Shown: positions 1 through 6,942 of the stretch, one piece after another
Position numbering within the stretch: position 1 is the first letter of the stretch
How the letters are laid out: each line of letters starts with the position of its first letter
Source of the DNA: Defluviitaleaceae bacterium
GTDB taxonomy: Bacteria; Bacillota; Clostridia; Lachnospirales; UBA5962
Reading direction: 5' to 3'
Assembly (NCBI GenBank): GCA_009779915.1
Contig: WRBA01000019.1
Span: 1-38,801 of the forward strand
DNA: 38,801 nucleotides
Translations under genes and position numbers: made by a program
The notes under the pieces: generated by a model
The model's database searches: none
Seen by the model: only the letters and a program-made list of their open reading frames with translations
Told to the model about the DNA's origin: nothing

Positions 1-234
1 GGCGAGCAGTCCGCGTAGCGGACGACCAGCCGCAGGGGGTTGCGAAGCAAAACCTTGCAGGCGGATTCATACCTTAAGTACCTCGTTAAAATGGCTTTGC
101 CATTTTAACGACAGGCTGAAGACTTTGTCTTCAGCCTTAAACGCCTATCTCCGAAGATAGGCGTTTAACCTTATACCAATTGGCTTTGCTTAAAAACCTT
201 GTCTTTTTAAGGCAATTACTAGGGGCTGTATTTT
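1..234. repeat. Intergenic cluster of consecutive hairpins at window edge
   Basis: No gene is seen here. A GC-rich start carries a GTCCGC/GCGGAC hairpin at 9-23. It is followed by a run of near-perfect palindromes with unrelated stems: 84-110 (12-bp arms, TTT loop), 113-137 (11-bp arms, TTT loop), 138-167 (13-bp arms, CCGA loop) and 189-211 (8-bp arms). They lie downstream of the minus-strand DUF3842 gene. None has a clear T-run in the right place, so they look like repeat elements rather than one terminator. The first 44 bases share the blocks GGCGAGCAG and GGGTTGCG with the GC-rich core at 15665-15689 read on the other strand. Confidence 0.7.
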
Positions 235-648
235 TTATTGTTTACAACATATTTTTGAAAGTTCTTCAACTGCCTCATCTATAAGCTTTGAAAGAGGCTG
301 GGCATTTGTTCCCACTATAATATTGTTACACAAATTAACAGGAAGTAAAAGCTTTTTTGCGCTGCTTTGCCCAATGGCTGCAGCCATCATAGGAGTAATT
401 TCTCCCAATAATGAATCGGCGGCGATTATGCCCAAAGGACCGATAATAATATCAGCAGTACGACTTAGTACTACTACGGGATTTTCTCCGGTGGCACCGT
501 TATCAGCCCCTGCTTTTAGCATAGTTGCAGTTGCTACTGCGTTTGCACCTATGGCAGTAAGTTCACAAGAGATATTGGAGCTTTTTACTCCCTCGATAAT
601 CATTTTTCCTATTTTACCGCCTTGACCGTCTATTACTAATATCTTCAC
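235..648 (-). CDS. DUF3842 family protein
   Basis: A 137-residue protein of the clostridial DUF3842 family, with no established biochemical role. The N-terminus KILVIDGQGGKIGK is a glycine-rich beta-alpha turn resembling a nucleotide-binding (Rossmann-like) start. The body is rich in Ala, Gly and Ile, including an IGANAVATATMLKAGADNGA stretch typical of the family. I chose the GTG at 648 because GAGGAG lies just upstream at about 8 nt spacing and family members begin at this point. A longer reading to 678 adds only ten non-family residues. It is transcribed away from the genes to its right and toward the hairpin cluster at 84-211. Function is unassigned; the family call rests on recognition of the N-terminal pattern. 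Confidence 0.8.
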   Translation of the reverse strand: MKILVIDGQGGKIGKMIIEGVKSSNISCELTAIGANAVATATMLKAGADNGATGENPVVVLSRTADIIIGPLGIIAADSLLGEITPMMAAAIGQSSAKKLLLPVNLCNNIIVGTNAQPLSKLIDEAVEELSKICCKQ

Positions 649-806
649 TTTTATTACTCCTCGCCTAAATCCGAACACTCCTTTATTGAACGCGGGTTCT
701 TATTTATAGTAACACAGAGTAATATGCTTAGCAAGAGGACTTCTAGCCTTTTCTTAAAGCGCATAGAATAAGCATAGAAGAAAACTCCCAAAAGGACGTG
801 TTTTTA

Positions 807-1013
807 TTGAATGATTATTTTGTGCTTATTGGTCAGATATTTCTTATAGCTCTTATACAGCTTATTTTAGAGGTCGTGATAGATGCAGGTAAAAGACCTT
901 TTCAAGCTATGTTAATAAATACAGCGTGCTTTCTGGGCGGCTTATATTTGGTGCTTGATTTTTTGTTTGGGAGATTTTGGAGCAGCCTAAGTACTATGAT
1001 ACAATTTAGATGA
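807..1013 (+). CDS. Small two-helix membrane protein, unknown
   Basis: A short protein of about 68 residues with a hydrophobic helix near residues 5-24 and a second near 34-52, joined by a polar segment DAGKRPFQAM. It ends in a Phe/Trp-rich amphipathic tail. AAAGGA at 791-796 is too close to the GTG at 798 but is well spaced for the TTG at 807, so I prefer TTG. I do not recognise a named family. Size and layout resemble small conserved clostridial membrane proteins, but that is only an impression. It stands alone between the DUF3842 gene (opposite strand) and the lipid kinase. It stops at a TGA, showing that TGA is an ordinary stop in this genome. Confidence 0.5.
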   Translation: MNDYFVLIGQIFLIALIQLILEVVIDAGKRPFQAMLINTACFLGGLYLVLDFLFGRFWSSLSTMIQFR

Positions 1014-1291
1014 CAGGTGACAAAATACTAATGTTTATGGTTTTTAAGCGCATTGATTACAGAACTGTCAGCCCTTATTGACTTCTTATGCAATAAAGGG
1101 TATATTATATAGTGAAACCTGTAGGTTCTGTGCAAGGTATAGAGCTATAGTAAGGATATTAGACCTGTCCGCTAACCTTATTTTGTTAAGAAGCTTCGAC
1201 GAAGTCTTAGTGAAAAATAAGCCAAAAACGCGGCGGAATGAGGTTAACGGGCAGGTCTATTAAGAGAATTTATGATGGTGGTGCTTTAGTT
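1014..1291. other. Gene-free spacer upstream of the lipid kinase
   Basis: Contains a hairpin with arms CCCTTATTG/CAATAAAGGG (1072-1100) and the large imperfect palindrome at 1160-1259, which is listed separately. Short open frames across it are not supported by a ribosome binding site or by any family resemblance. Confidence 0.6.
1160..1259. repeat. 100-bp imperfect palindromic element
   Basis: Terminal arms of 23 nt: the left arm, starting TAGACCTGTCCGCTAACC at 1160, pairs with the right arm ending GGTTAACGGGCAGGTCTA at 1259, with three mismatches. The centre holds a second small palindrome, CTTCGACGAAG. It lies just upstream of the lipid kinase start at 1292 and makes an extended upstream reading of that gene unlikely. 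The arms resemble the ends of the other palindromes in this window (TTAGAnCC). Confidence 0.7.
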
Positions 1292-2170
1292 ATGAAAAGG
1301 CTTGCTCTCATATATAACCCAAACTCAGGTGATAGAACCTTTAAAAATTCTTTAGATGATATGCTGGACATATTTCAATCAGCAGGGTTTACGGTGACTA
1401 TCCACCGAAGTGAAAGCACCGACTCTATTCGCTTATTCATAGAAAGTATGAAAAGCGGGGAGTATGAAGCTATAATTATCTCCGGCGGCGACGGCAGTGT
1501 TAATATGGTTGTAAATGCAATGATGGAAAAGGGGCTGTCATCAAAGCTTGGGATAATTCCATCAGGTACAGCCAATGACTTTGCCACTTATTTGAATTTG
1601 CCTAAAAATCCGGTTTTAGCAGCTGAAATTATTGTTAATGAAAAAATCACAGCCTTTGATTTAGGGAAAGCTAATGATAGATATTTTATAAATGTATTTG
1701 CTTTGGGGTATCCCGCTAATATTTCCCATATTGTTAATGAAGATCTTAAAAACCTTATGGGCAAAATGGCGTATTATATGAAAGGTCTTGGGGAGCTTCC
1801 GAAAATTACCCCTGTAACTGTTGATATTACTAACTCTGAGGGTACATTTAGGGAGGAGCTTGCCTTAGCTCTTGTCCTAAACGGTACGGGAGCCGGTGGT
1901 TTTACGGATTTGGTTAAAGGTTCGGCCTCTGATGGGCTATTGGATTTTGTTGCCCTTAAGTCTGTAAGTTTTTCGGCACTTCCGGCGCTTCTTGTAAAAA
2001 TTATAAAAGGCGAGCATTTAGAAGATGAAAATGTGATTCATTTTAAAGACAGTTTTATAAAAATAGAAAGCTTTGGACAATCAGCCACAGATGTAGACGG
2101 GGAACCGGGACCATCTATGCCTGTTGTGATTAAAAATGTACCGGGGGCACTTAAAGTTTACACTGGGTAA
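1292..2170 (+). CDS. YegS/DgkB-family lipid (diacylglycerol) kinase
   Basis: 292 residues. A soluble or membrane-associated lipid kinase of the DAGK catalytic family, phosphorylating diacylglycerol or a related lipid with ATP. In Gram-positives the characterised member is DgkB, which recycles the diacylglycerol left by lipoteichoic acid synthesis. Seen here: LIYNPNSG at residues 6-13, the nucleotide-binding SGGDGSVN at about 64-71 and the GTANDFA motif near 90, all in family order. The C-terminal half has the usual FTDLVKGSASDGLLDFV and DVDGEPG elements. Length matches the family. The ATG at 1292 is chosen because a longer frame would run into the palindrome at 1160-1259; the ribosome binding site is weak. 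argS follows after 18 nt, so the two may be co-transcribed. Exact substrate is unknown. Confidence 0.88.
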   Translation: MKRLALIYNPNSGDRTFKNSLDDMLDIFQSAGFTVTIHRSESTDSIRLFIESMKSGEYEAIIISGGDGSVNMVVNAMMEKGLSSKLGIIPSGTANDFATYLNLPKNPVLAAEIIVNEKITAFDLGKANDRYFINVFALGYPANISHIVNEDLKNLMGKMAYYMKGLGELPKITPVTVDITNSEGTFREELALALVLNGTGAGGFTDLVKGSASDGLLDFVALKSVSFSALPALLVKIIKGEHLEDENVIHFKDSFIKIESFGQSATDVDGEPGPSMPVVIKNVPGALKVYTG

Positions 2171-2188
2171 AGGGAGATTAATATACCA

Positions 2189-3907
2189 ATGGATATTAAA
2201 TATGAACTGGCGAAAAAAATAGGCAGTATAATAGATGTAGATGTTGATGAAATTTTTTCTGCTGTTGAAATACCTGCTAATTCTGAAATGGGTGATTATT
2301 CATATCCATGCTTTAGGCTTTCAAAAGTGTTAAAAAAGGCACCGCCTATGATTGCTTTGGATATTGCCGAAAAGCTTAATGTAAATATTGAGCTTTCTAT
2401 GATTGAATCGGTGGAGGCTGTAGCGGGTTATGTAAATTTCAAGCTTAAAAAGGAGTTTATAGTTTCGGAGGCCTTTACAAAAGTTTTTGTAGATAAGGAT
2501 AAATTTGGCAGCAGCAATATGGGAGAGGGGAAAACTGTGGTTATTGACTATTCCTCGCCGAATATTGCGAAGCCTTTGCATATAGGTCATATAAGAACTA
2601 CTATGATTGGTGCCGCTATTTATAAAACTCTTAAGTTTTTGGGTTATAATGTAGTTGGTATAAATTATCTTGGAGACTGGGGTACACAATTTGGTAAAAT
2701 GGTTGTTGCTATAAATAAATGGGGCGGTGACCGCAGGGCAGCAATTTCAGGCGGTATTGAATCCCTTGTTGAGTTGTATGTAAAGTTTCATGACGAAGCT
2801 GAAAAGGATTCTTCTCTTGAGGATGAAGCCAGGGGCTGGACTCTTAAAATGGAGTCCGGTGATCAGGAGGCTTTGGAATTTTGGAAAGAAATATGTGATG
2901 TAAGCCGCAAAGAGCTTGATGTGATATATGAAAGACTTGGAATATCTTTTGACTCCTACAGAGGTGAAAGCTATTATAACGATAAAATGGGCGTAGTTGT
3001 AGATGAGCTTAGGGAAAAAGGGCTGCTTCAGGAAAGCCAGGGAGCTCAGGTAGTTATGCTGGATGAGTGGAATATGCCACCAAGCCTCATACTCAGAAAA
3101 GACGGCGGGACTTTGTATCCTACAAGAGATATTGCGGCAGTTCAGGATCGCTATGATATGTATAGTTTTCACAAAGCTCTTTATGTAACAGGTCTTGAGC
3201 AAAAGCTCCATTTTGCCCAGTGGTTTAAAGTTGTGGAGCTTATGGGTCGTAATTATGCCAAGGATTTAGAACATATCTCTTATGGAATGATTAGCTTAGA
3301 TACAGGAAAACTCTCAACCAGAGCGGGGAATATTGTTTACTTAGACAAGCTTTTAGACGAAGCGAGAGACGGAGCTTTAGCAATAATCAACGAAAGAAAT
3401 CCAGACCTTGCGGATAAAGAAATTATTGCAGAACAAGTAGGTATTGGTGCTATAATATTTAATGATTTGTATAACAATAGGATTAAGGATGTTACATTCT
3501 CTTTTGATAAAATATTGAATTTTGAGGGAGAAACAGGACCTTATGTTCAATATAGTGCGGCAAGGGCCAATTCAGTCCTTGTTAAGGCAGGGTATACCGG
3601 AAACTATAAGCCAAAAAACCAAATTGACTTTTCGCTGATTACAGATAAGGCTAGTGTAGAGCTTGCAAAACTAATTTACGCATACCCTGATAAAATTTTA
3701 GAATCGGCTAAGAGATATGAGCCTTATATAATTGCAAGGCATTTAATGGCTATAGCTCAGGGCTTTAATTATTTTTACCATGAAAATCCAATTTTAACCG
3801 CTGATAACGATTTACGGGAAGCGCGGCTTATGGTGGTTTATGCCACGAGAGAAGTTTTGAAGGCAGGGCTTTCTCTTTTGAATATCTCTGCCCCGGAGAA
3901 GATGTAG
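2189..3907 (+). CDS. argS: Arginyl-tRNA synthetase
   Basis: 572 residues, full length for a class Ia ArgRS. It charges tRNA-Arg with arginine in the cytoplasm. The N-terminal Add-1 type domain includes SEMGDYSYPC. The signature SPNIAKPLHIGHIRTT carries HIGH at 131-134, and the second signature loop is KLSTRAG at 374-380, the usual ArgRS form in place of KMSKS. The C-terminal DALR anticodon-binding domain begins around ETGPYVQYSAAR and ends in the familiar LLNISAPEKM. GGGAGA precedes the ATG with about 11 nt spacing. It sits downstream of the lipid kinase. A short hairpin (TGCCC-TTC-GGGCA near 3958-3971) follows before cheB, without a clear T-run. Confidence 0.97.
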   Translation: MDIKYELAKKIGSIIDVDVDEIFSAVEIPANSEMGDYSYPCFRLSKVLKKAPPMIALDIAEKLNVNIELSMIESVEAVAGYVNFKLKKEFIVSEAFTKVFVDKDKFGSSNMGEGKTVVIDYSSPNIAKPLHIGHIRTTMIGAAIYKTLKFLGYNVVGINYLGDWGTQFGKMVVAINKWGGDRRAAISGGIESLVELYVKFHDEAEKDSSLEDEARGWTLKMESGDQEALEFWKEICDVSRKELDVIYERLGISFDSYRGESYYNDKMGVVVDELREKGLLQESQGAQVVMLDEWNMPPSLILRKDGGTLYPTRDIAAVQDRYDMYSFHKALYVTGLEQKLHFAQWFKVVELMGRNYAKDLEHISYGMISLDTGKLSTRAGNIVYLDKLLDEARDGALAIINERNPDLADKEIIAEQVGIGAIIFNDLYNNRIKDVTFSFDKILNFEGETGPYVQYSAARANSVLVKAGYTGNYKPKNQIDFSLITDKASVELAKLIYAYPDKILESAKRYEPYIIARHLMAIAQGFNYFYHENPILTADNDLREARLMVVYATREVLKAGLSLLNISAPEKM

Positions 3908-4017
3908 TGGTTTTATTAAAAGCGGTTGTGCTGTGTGCCTTTACTTTGCAAAATAAAATGCCCTTCGGGCAGGTGGTTAACGACAGCTAATGGCACCCAC
4001 TTCAGGAGTTGACATAA

Positions 4018-5070
4018 ATGAGAAAAAAAATTAAGATAGCAATTGTAGATGATTCCATTGTTTTTAGGGCGTTTTTAAGGCAGGCATTAAGCCGGGTTCA
4101 TGAGTTTGAGATTGTTGAGGTTTTTGACAGCCCTATAACGGCTCTTGATAAGATTCCTAATATGGATCTTGATGTTGTAGCTGTTGATATGGAAATGCCA
4201 GGTATGCGGGGCAATGAGTTTATAAAAAGGCTGTTTCCTAAAAACCCAAGGATTCGTACTATTGTTATAAGCAGCTTATCAGGCAATGTATTTGACGCTA
4301 TGCAAGCAGGTGCTGTTGAGTTTGTGGCAAAGCCAAACTCAAGCCCGGGCTATACTCAGGATATTTTTATTGCCGATTGTGTAGATGCTATAAAAATAGC
4401 TGCCGCTGTAAGGAATAAATCATATCCGAACGCTAACCGGCAGGAGAGTGCTGCTTTACCGCCTCCTGTACTTAAAAGCGGTCAAAAACTTGGTAATGTG
4501 CGAAGCCTTATAGCCATAGGTGCATCAACCGGAGGTACAGAGGCTATATTAAGTGTACTTAAAACCTTTCCGGCAGATATGCCAGGAGTGGCGATTGTTC
4601 AGCATATGCCGCCGGGCTTTACTAAATCTTACGCAGATCGCCTTGATGTGAACTGCTCTATGCATGTGAGAGAAGCAAAACATGGCGATAAGCTTGAGAG
4701 GGGAGTTGCTCTATTAGCTCCTGGCGGAGATTTGCAAATGCGGGTTATTAAACAAGGTCCAATCTATGTAATCGACCTTAAAGAACAGGGAAAGGTGTCC
4801 GGTCATTGTCCATCTGTTGATGTTTTGTTTGAATCTGTGGCGGTAGCTGCCGCTAAAGATGCCATAGGTATAATCCTTACGGGAATGGGCAAGGATGGTG
4901 CTGAAAAAATGAAAACAATGAAGCAGATGGGTGCTTTTACCGTTGGGCAGGACGAGTCCTCCTGTGTTGTTTATGGTATGCCAAGGGCTGCTTTTGAAAT
5001 GGGAGCGGTTGCAAAACAAGTACCCCTTGATAGGATAGGTCAGATTGTTTTATCCCATTTAATCAAATAG
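4018..5070 (+). CDS. cheB: Chemotaxis response regulator protein-glutamate methylesterase CheB
   Basis: 350 residues with the two-domain CheB layout. An N-terminal receiver domain (about 1-125) has the acidic pair DD (11-12) and phospho-acceptor D57 in AVDMEMPG. The C-terminal methylesterase domain (about 162-350) has the catalytic triad S170 (GASTGGTEA), H196 (QHMPPGF) and D293 (TGMGKDGA). CheB removes methyl groups from, or deamidates, glutamyl or glutaminyl sites on methyl-accepting chemotaxis receptors and is activated by CheA phosphorylation. No cheR, cheA, cheW, receptor or flagellar gene lies nearby, so it is an orphan locus. An own terminator follows at 5089-5130. GGAG lies 5' of the ATG. 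Confidence 0.95.
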   Translation: MRKKIKIAIVDDSIVFRAFLRQALSRVHEFEIVEVFDSPITALDKIPNMDLDVVAVDMEMPGMRGNEFIKRLFPKNPRIRTIVISSLSGNVFDAMQAGAVEFVAKPNSSPGYTQDIFIADCVDAIKIAAAVRNKSYPNANRQESAALPPPVLKSGQKLGNVRSLIAIGASTGGTEAILSVLKTFPADMPGVAIVQHMPPGFTKSYADRLDVNCSMHVREAKHGDKLERGVALLAPGGDLQMRVIKQGPIYVIDLKEQGKVSGHCPSVDVLFESVAVAAAKDAIGIILTGMGKDGAEKMKTMKQMGAFTVGQDESSCVVYGMPRAAFEMGAVAKQVPLDRIGQIVLSHLIK

Positions 5071-5088
5071 TATTAAAGAAGAAAACAA

Positions 5089-5130
5089 CCCCTTTTAAGT
5101 TTGTATAAATCAAGCTTAAGAGGGGTTTTT
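5089..5130 (+). terminator. Rho-independent terminator of cheB
   Basis: Arms CCCCTTTTAAG (5089-5099) and CTTAAGAGGGG (5115-5125) pair, followed by TTTTT. It also lies beyond the stop of the convergent small Cys-rich gene (5146), so it could serve both directions. Confidence 0.85.
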
Positions 5131-5145
5131 GATTAAGTTTTATGC

Positions 5146-5283
5146 TTATGCTTGTTCTTCAGGTCTTAGACAAAACGGTAAATTACCGTTTTTCTTGTGA
5201 TTAACTACACATTCACAGCAGACTGTATGCCTTTCACATTCCGTTTTTGGGCAGGGACATTCTTTTACATTTTTACAAGCCAT
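5146..5283 (-). CDS. Small cysteine-rich protein (45 aa), zinc-ribbon-like, unknown
   Basis: A 45-residue frame beginning MACKNVKECPCPKTECERH and continuing TVCCECVVNHKKNGNLPFCL. It has eight Cys and two His with CxC, CxxxxC and CCEC spacings, suggesting a small metal-binding knuckle. It resembles the small clostridial proteins of the DUF6485 kind that contain CCECxxxH and a LPxC end; that resemblance is from memory. AAGGAGG sits 7-8 nt before the ATG. A good promoter (TTGACT, 17 nt, TACAAT) lies upstream at 5317-5345, so it is very likely a real gene. It is transcribed divergently from the TPP-controlled thiT gene. Function unknown. Confidence 0.8.
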   Translation of the reverse strand: MACKNVKECPCPKTECERHTVCCECVVNHKKNGNLPFCLRPEEQA

Positions 5284-5316
5284 ATGTAAGCCTCCTTATG
5301 GAATTATAATATATTT

Positions 5317-5345
5317 ATTGTAGTACTTATTGTAGTAAAAGTCAA
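5317..5345 (-). promoter_or_regulatory. Sigma-A-type promoter of the Cys-rich small gene
   Basis: Minus strand: -35 TTGACT (5340-5345), 17-nt spacer, -10 TACAAT (5317-5322), about 35 nt upstream of the start codon. The -35 region is part of a 12-bp inverted repeat with the opposite promoter. Confidence 0.7.
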
Positions 5346-5373
5346 TCTAGGAATATTGAGATTAAAATTGATA

Positions 5374-5402
5374 TTGACTTTTACATAAAATTATATTATC
5401 CT
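5374..5402 (+). promoter_or_regulatory. Promoter of the TPP riboswitch/thiT transcript
   Basis: -35 TTGACT (5374-5379), 17-nt spacer, -10 TATCCT (5397-5402), ending just upstream of the riboswitch. It is divergent from the promoter at 5317-5345. The two share mirrored sequence: GTAAAAGTCAAT at 5335-5346 and ATTGACTTTTAC at 5373-5384. Confidence 0.6.
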
Positions 5403-5426
5403 TAAGGAGAATTAAATACTACAAAC

Positions 5427-5502
5427 CGCTAGGGGTGTTGCGAAAGCGACTGAGATTAGACCCTTATAACCTGATCCGGGTAATGCCGGCGAAGGGAAAG
5501 CA
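5427..5502 (+). promoter_or_regulatory. TPP (thiamin pyrophosphate) riboswitch
   Basis: The conserved THI-box core is present in order: AGGGGTG, a GCGAAAGC hairpin, ACTGAGA, ACCCTTATAACCTGATC, then CGGGTAATGCCGGCG and AAGGGA. It lies 120 nt upstream of thiT and is followed by an intrinsic terminator. This is the standard OFF-switch arrangement, in which TPP binding favours termination. Confidence 0.95.
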
Positions 5503-5517
5503 GCCTTTTTCAAATGT

Positions 5518-5564
5518 AACCCCTGCGGGAAATTTGTTTATTAATTTCTCGTTAGGGTTTTTTT
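5518..5564 (+). terminator. Riboswitch expression-platform terminator
   Basis: AACCC (5518-5522) and GAAATT (5529-5534) pair with AATTTC (5543-5548) and GGGTT (5555-5559), followed by a run of T. It is placed between the TPP aptamer and the thiT ribosome binding site and is most simply the attenuator. Confidence 0.8.
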
Positions 5565-5623
5565 GTTTGGCATAGGTGCAAGCGCAGACCAACAAGCGGT
5601 AAATACAAGGAGGTTTGTTTTTT

Positions 5624-6268
5624 ATGTCAGCGGAAACTTTTTCGCAATTTTTTATGTCAGACATGGGTAGTATTGTTGCATTTGTATGTGCATTACTTAT
5701 GGGGCTTGTGTTATTGTTGTTTTTTAGAAAAGATACAAAAATGCCACTAAAAGCCCTTACTTATGCGGCTATTTGCTTGGCTCTTGCAGTAATACTTTCA
5801 AATATACGTATTTATCGTATGCCTATGGGCGGGTCTATTACTGCTGGCAGTATGGTTTTTGTTTCTATGGTAGGCTATTGGTTTGGCCTTAAAGCGGGGC
5901 TTGCTGCGGCTGTTTCATTTGGGTTTTTGCGGCTTTTATTTGACCCGTATATTATCCATCCGGCACAAATGCTTTTGGATTATGTACTGGCGTATGCTTG
6001 CCTTGGTCTTTCGGGGCTTTTTAAGGAGCATAAACACGGACTTTTAATAGGCTACATAGTAGGTGTTACAGGAAGGCTTTTATGTGCGGTTTTGTCAGGG
6101 GTAATATTTTTTGCGATATTTGCCCCGGAAGGGATGAATGTTTGGCTGTTTTCCTCCCTCTATAATATAACTTATATAGGACCTGAAGCGGCGTTTACCT
6201 TGGCAATTTTAGCAGTGCCGGCTTTTAAGGCGGCTATTGACAGAGTTGGGTTGCAAGCCAGGGCATAA
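5624..6268 (+). CDS. thiT: Thiamin ECF transporter substrate-binding subunit ThiT
   Basis: 214 residues with about six hydrophobic segments. It is the S component of an energy-coupling-factor transporter that binds thiamin in the membrane and works with a shared EcfA/A'/T module (not in this window). Family hallmarks are LTYAAICLALAVILSNIRIY, the MPMGGSIT motif, the FGLKAGLAAAVSFG segment and the DYVLAYACLGLSGLF helix. The TPP riboswitch and attenuator directly upstream independently support thiamin as substrate. ATG 5624 has AGGAGG at 5608-5613 with 10-nt spacing; an in-frame TTG at 5615 is too close to that site. Two strong hairpins follow the stop codon. Confidence 0.96.
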   Translation: MSAETFSQFFMSDMGSIVAFVCALLMGLVLLLFFRKDTKMPLKALTYAAICLALAVILSNIRIYRMPMGGSITAGSMVFVSMVGYWFGLKAGLAAAVSFGFLRLLFDPYIIHPAQMLLDYVLAYACLGLSGLFKEHKHGLLIGYIVGVTGRLLCAVLSGVIFFAIFAPEGMNVWLFSSLYNITYIGPEAAFTLAILAVPAFKAAIDRVGLQARA

Positions 6269-6300
6269 AAAAATAAACGCTATCGGCAAAGTATACTGAA

Positions 6301-6344
6301 ATCCACACAAAATAGTAAAGCTAAAGCAACTATCTTGTGTGGAT
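6301..6344. terminator. Hairpin between convergent thiT and GNAT genes
   Basis: Arms ATCCACACAAAATAG (6301-6315) and CTATCTTGTGTGGAT (6330-6344), 14 of 15 paired. No long T-run, so termination is inferred from position between converging genes; it may instead be one of the genome's hairpin elements. Confidence 0.5.
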
Positions 6345-6360
6345 AAAGCAGCGCAGCTCT

Positions 6361-6414
6361 CTTCTAAAACAGTAACAGATTCATAGCAAGCTATAATGGT
6401 TACTGTTTTAGAAG
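6361..6414. terminator. Second, perfect hairpin between convergent genes
   Basis: Perfect 16-bp arms CTTCTAAAACAGTAAC (6361-6376) and GTTACTGTTTTAGAAG (6399-6414), with a nested ATAGC-AA-GCTAT palindrome in the loop. Its position suits a bidirectional terminator, though no clear T-run follows. Confidence 0.5.
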
Positions 6415-6455
6415 CATTTAAGTATAAATCCGATAGGGTTTTTCTTATATAAAAA

Positions 6456-6929
6456 TCAGTCTAATATAAAAGATTCTAATATCTTGCCAAACATTTCCTC
6501 CTGCCCGACATGGCGAAAGCCTAATTTCTTAATCACAGCAATAGATGCAGGATTTTGAGGATATGATACTGCAATAAGGGGGCGGGGGCTATGTGCCGCA
6601 AGGACTGCTTTTCCGGCTTCTGTGGCATAGCCTTTCCCCCAAGTGCATTCATCGTAAGCATATAATATTTCTTTTCTACCACAGGGGAGACCTCGTACAC
6701 CGCAATGACCTATTAATTTGTCACTTTCCCTCTCTATTACGGCATATGTACCAAGCCCATGACCCCAAGAGGATTCGTGTGTCATTATTAACCTATTAAC
6801 TGTATCTCTTGTAAAGCCCTGCCCTGTTCCTAAAAATTGGTAGACATTTGGTTTTGTTAAAATATCGGCATATACTTCCTCATCTTGAGGGGTAAAGCGT
6901 CTTAAAATTAATCTTTCTGTAGTAATCAT
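6456..6929 (-). CDS. GNAT family N-acetyltransferase (RimJ/RimL-like)
   Basis: 157 residues, one GNAT domain. It begins MITTERLILRRFTPQDEE, the usual opening of the RimJ/RimL-type acetyltransferase group. It has the beta4-alpha3 acetyl-CoA region around YAYDECTWGKGYATEAGKAV (a Q/R-x-x-G-x-G/A variant) and the NPASIAVIKKLGF motif near the end. Such enzymes transfer acetyl from acetyl-CoA to an amine; the acceptor cannot be predicted. ATG 6929 is chosen because AAAGGAGG lies seven nt upstream; a frame extending to 6962 lies inside malQ. It starts 13 nt after the malQ stop, so the two are probably co-transcribed. Confidence 0.9.
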   Translation of the reverse strand: MITTERLILRRFTPQDEEVYADILTKPNVYQFLGTGQGFTRDTVNRLIMTHESSWGHGLGTYAVIERESDKLIGHCGVRGLPCGRKEILYAYDECTWGKGYATEAGKAVLAAHSPRPLIAVSYPQNPASIAVIKKLGFRHVGQEEMFGKILESFILD

Positions 6930-6942
6930 ATAATAACCTCCT

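Noticed and set aside
1-234. CRISPR array suspected from repeated hairpins
   Set aside because: Hairpin stems differ from each other and there are no equal-length repeats and spacers. The 89-bp repeat at 38680-38801 was likewise not CRISPR-like.
323-625. Plus-strand open frame inside the DUF3842 gene
   Set aside because: Antisense shadow of a recognised gene, no ribosome binding site.
1078-1263. 61-codon plus-strand frame before the lipid kinase
   Set aside because: Runs through the 100-bp palindrome, no ribosome binding site and no protein-like pattern.
5427-5564. Another riboswitch class or T-box
   Set aside because: All TPP core blocks are present and the downstream gene is the thiamin transporter.
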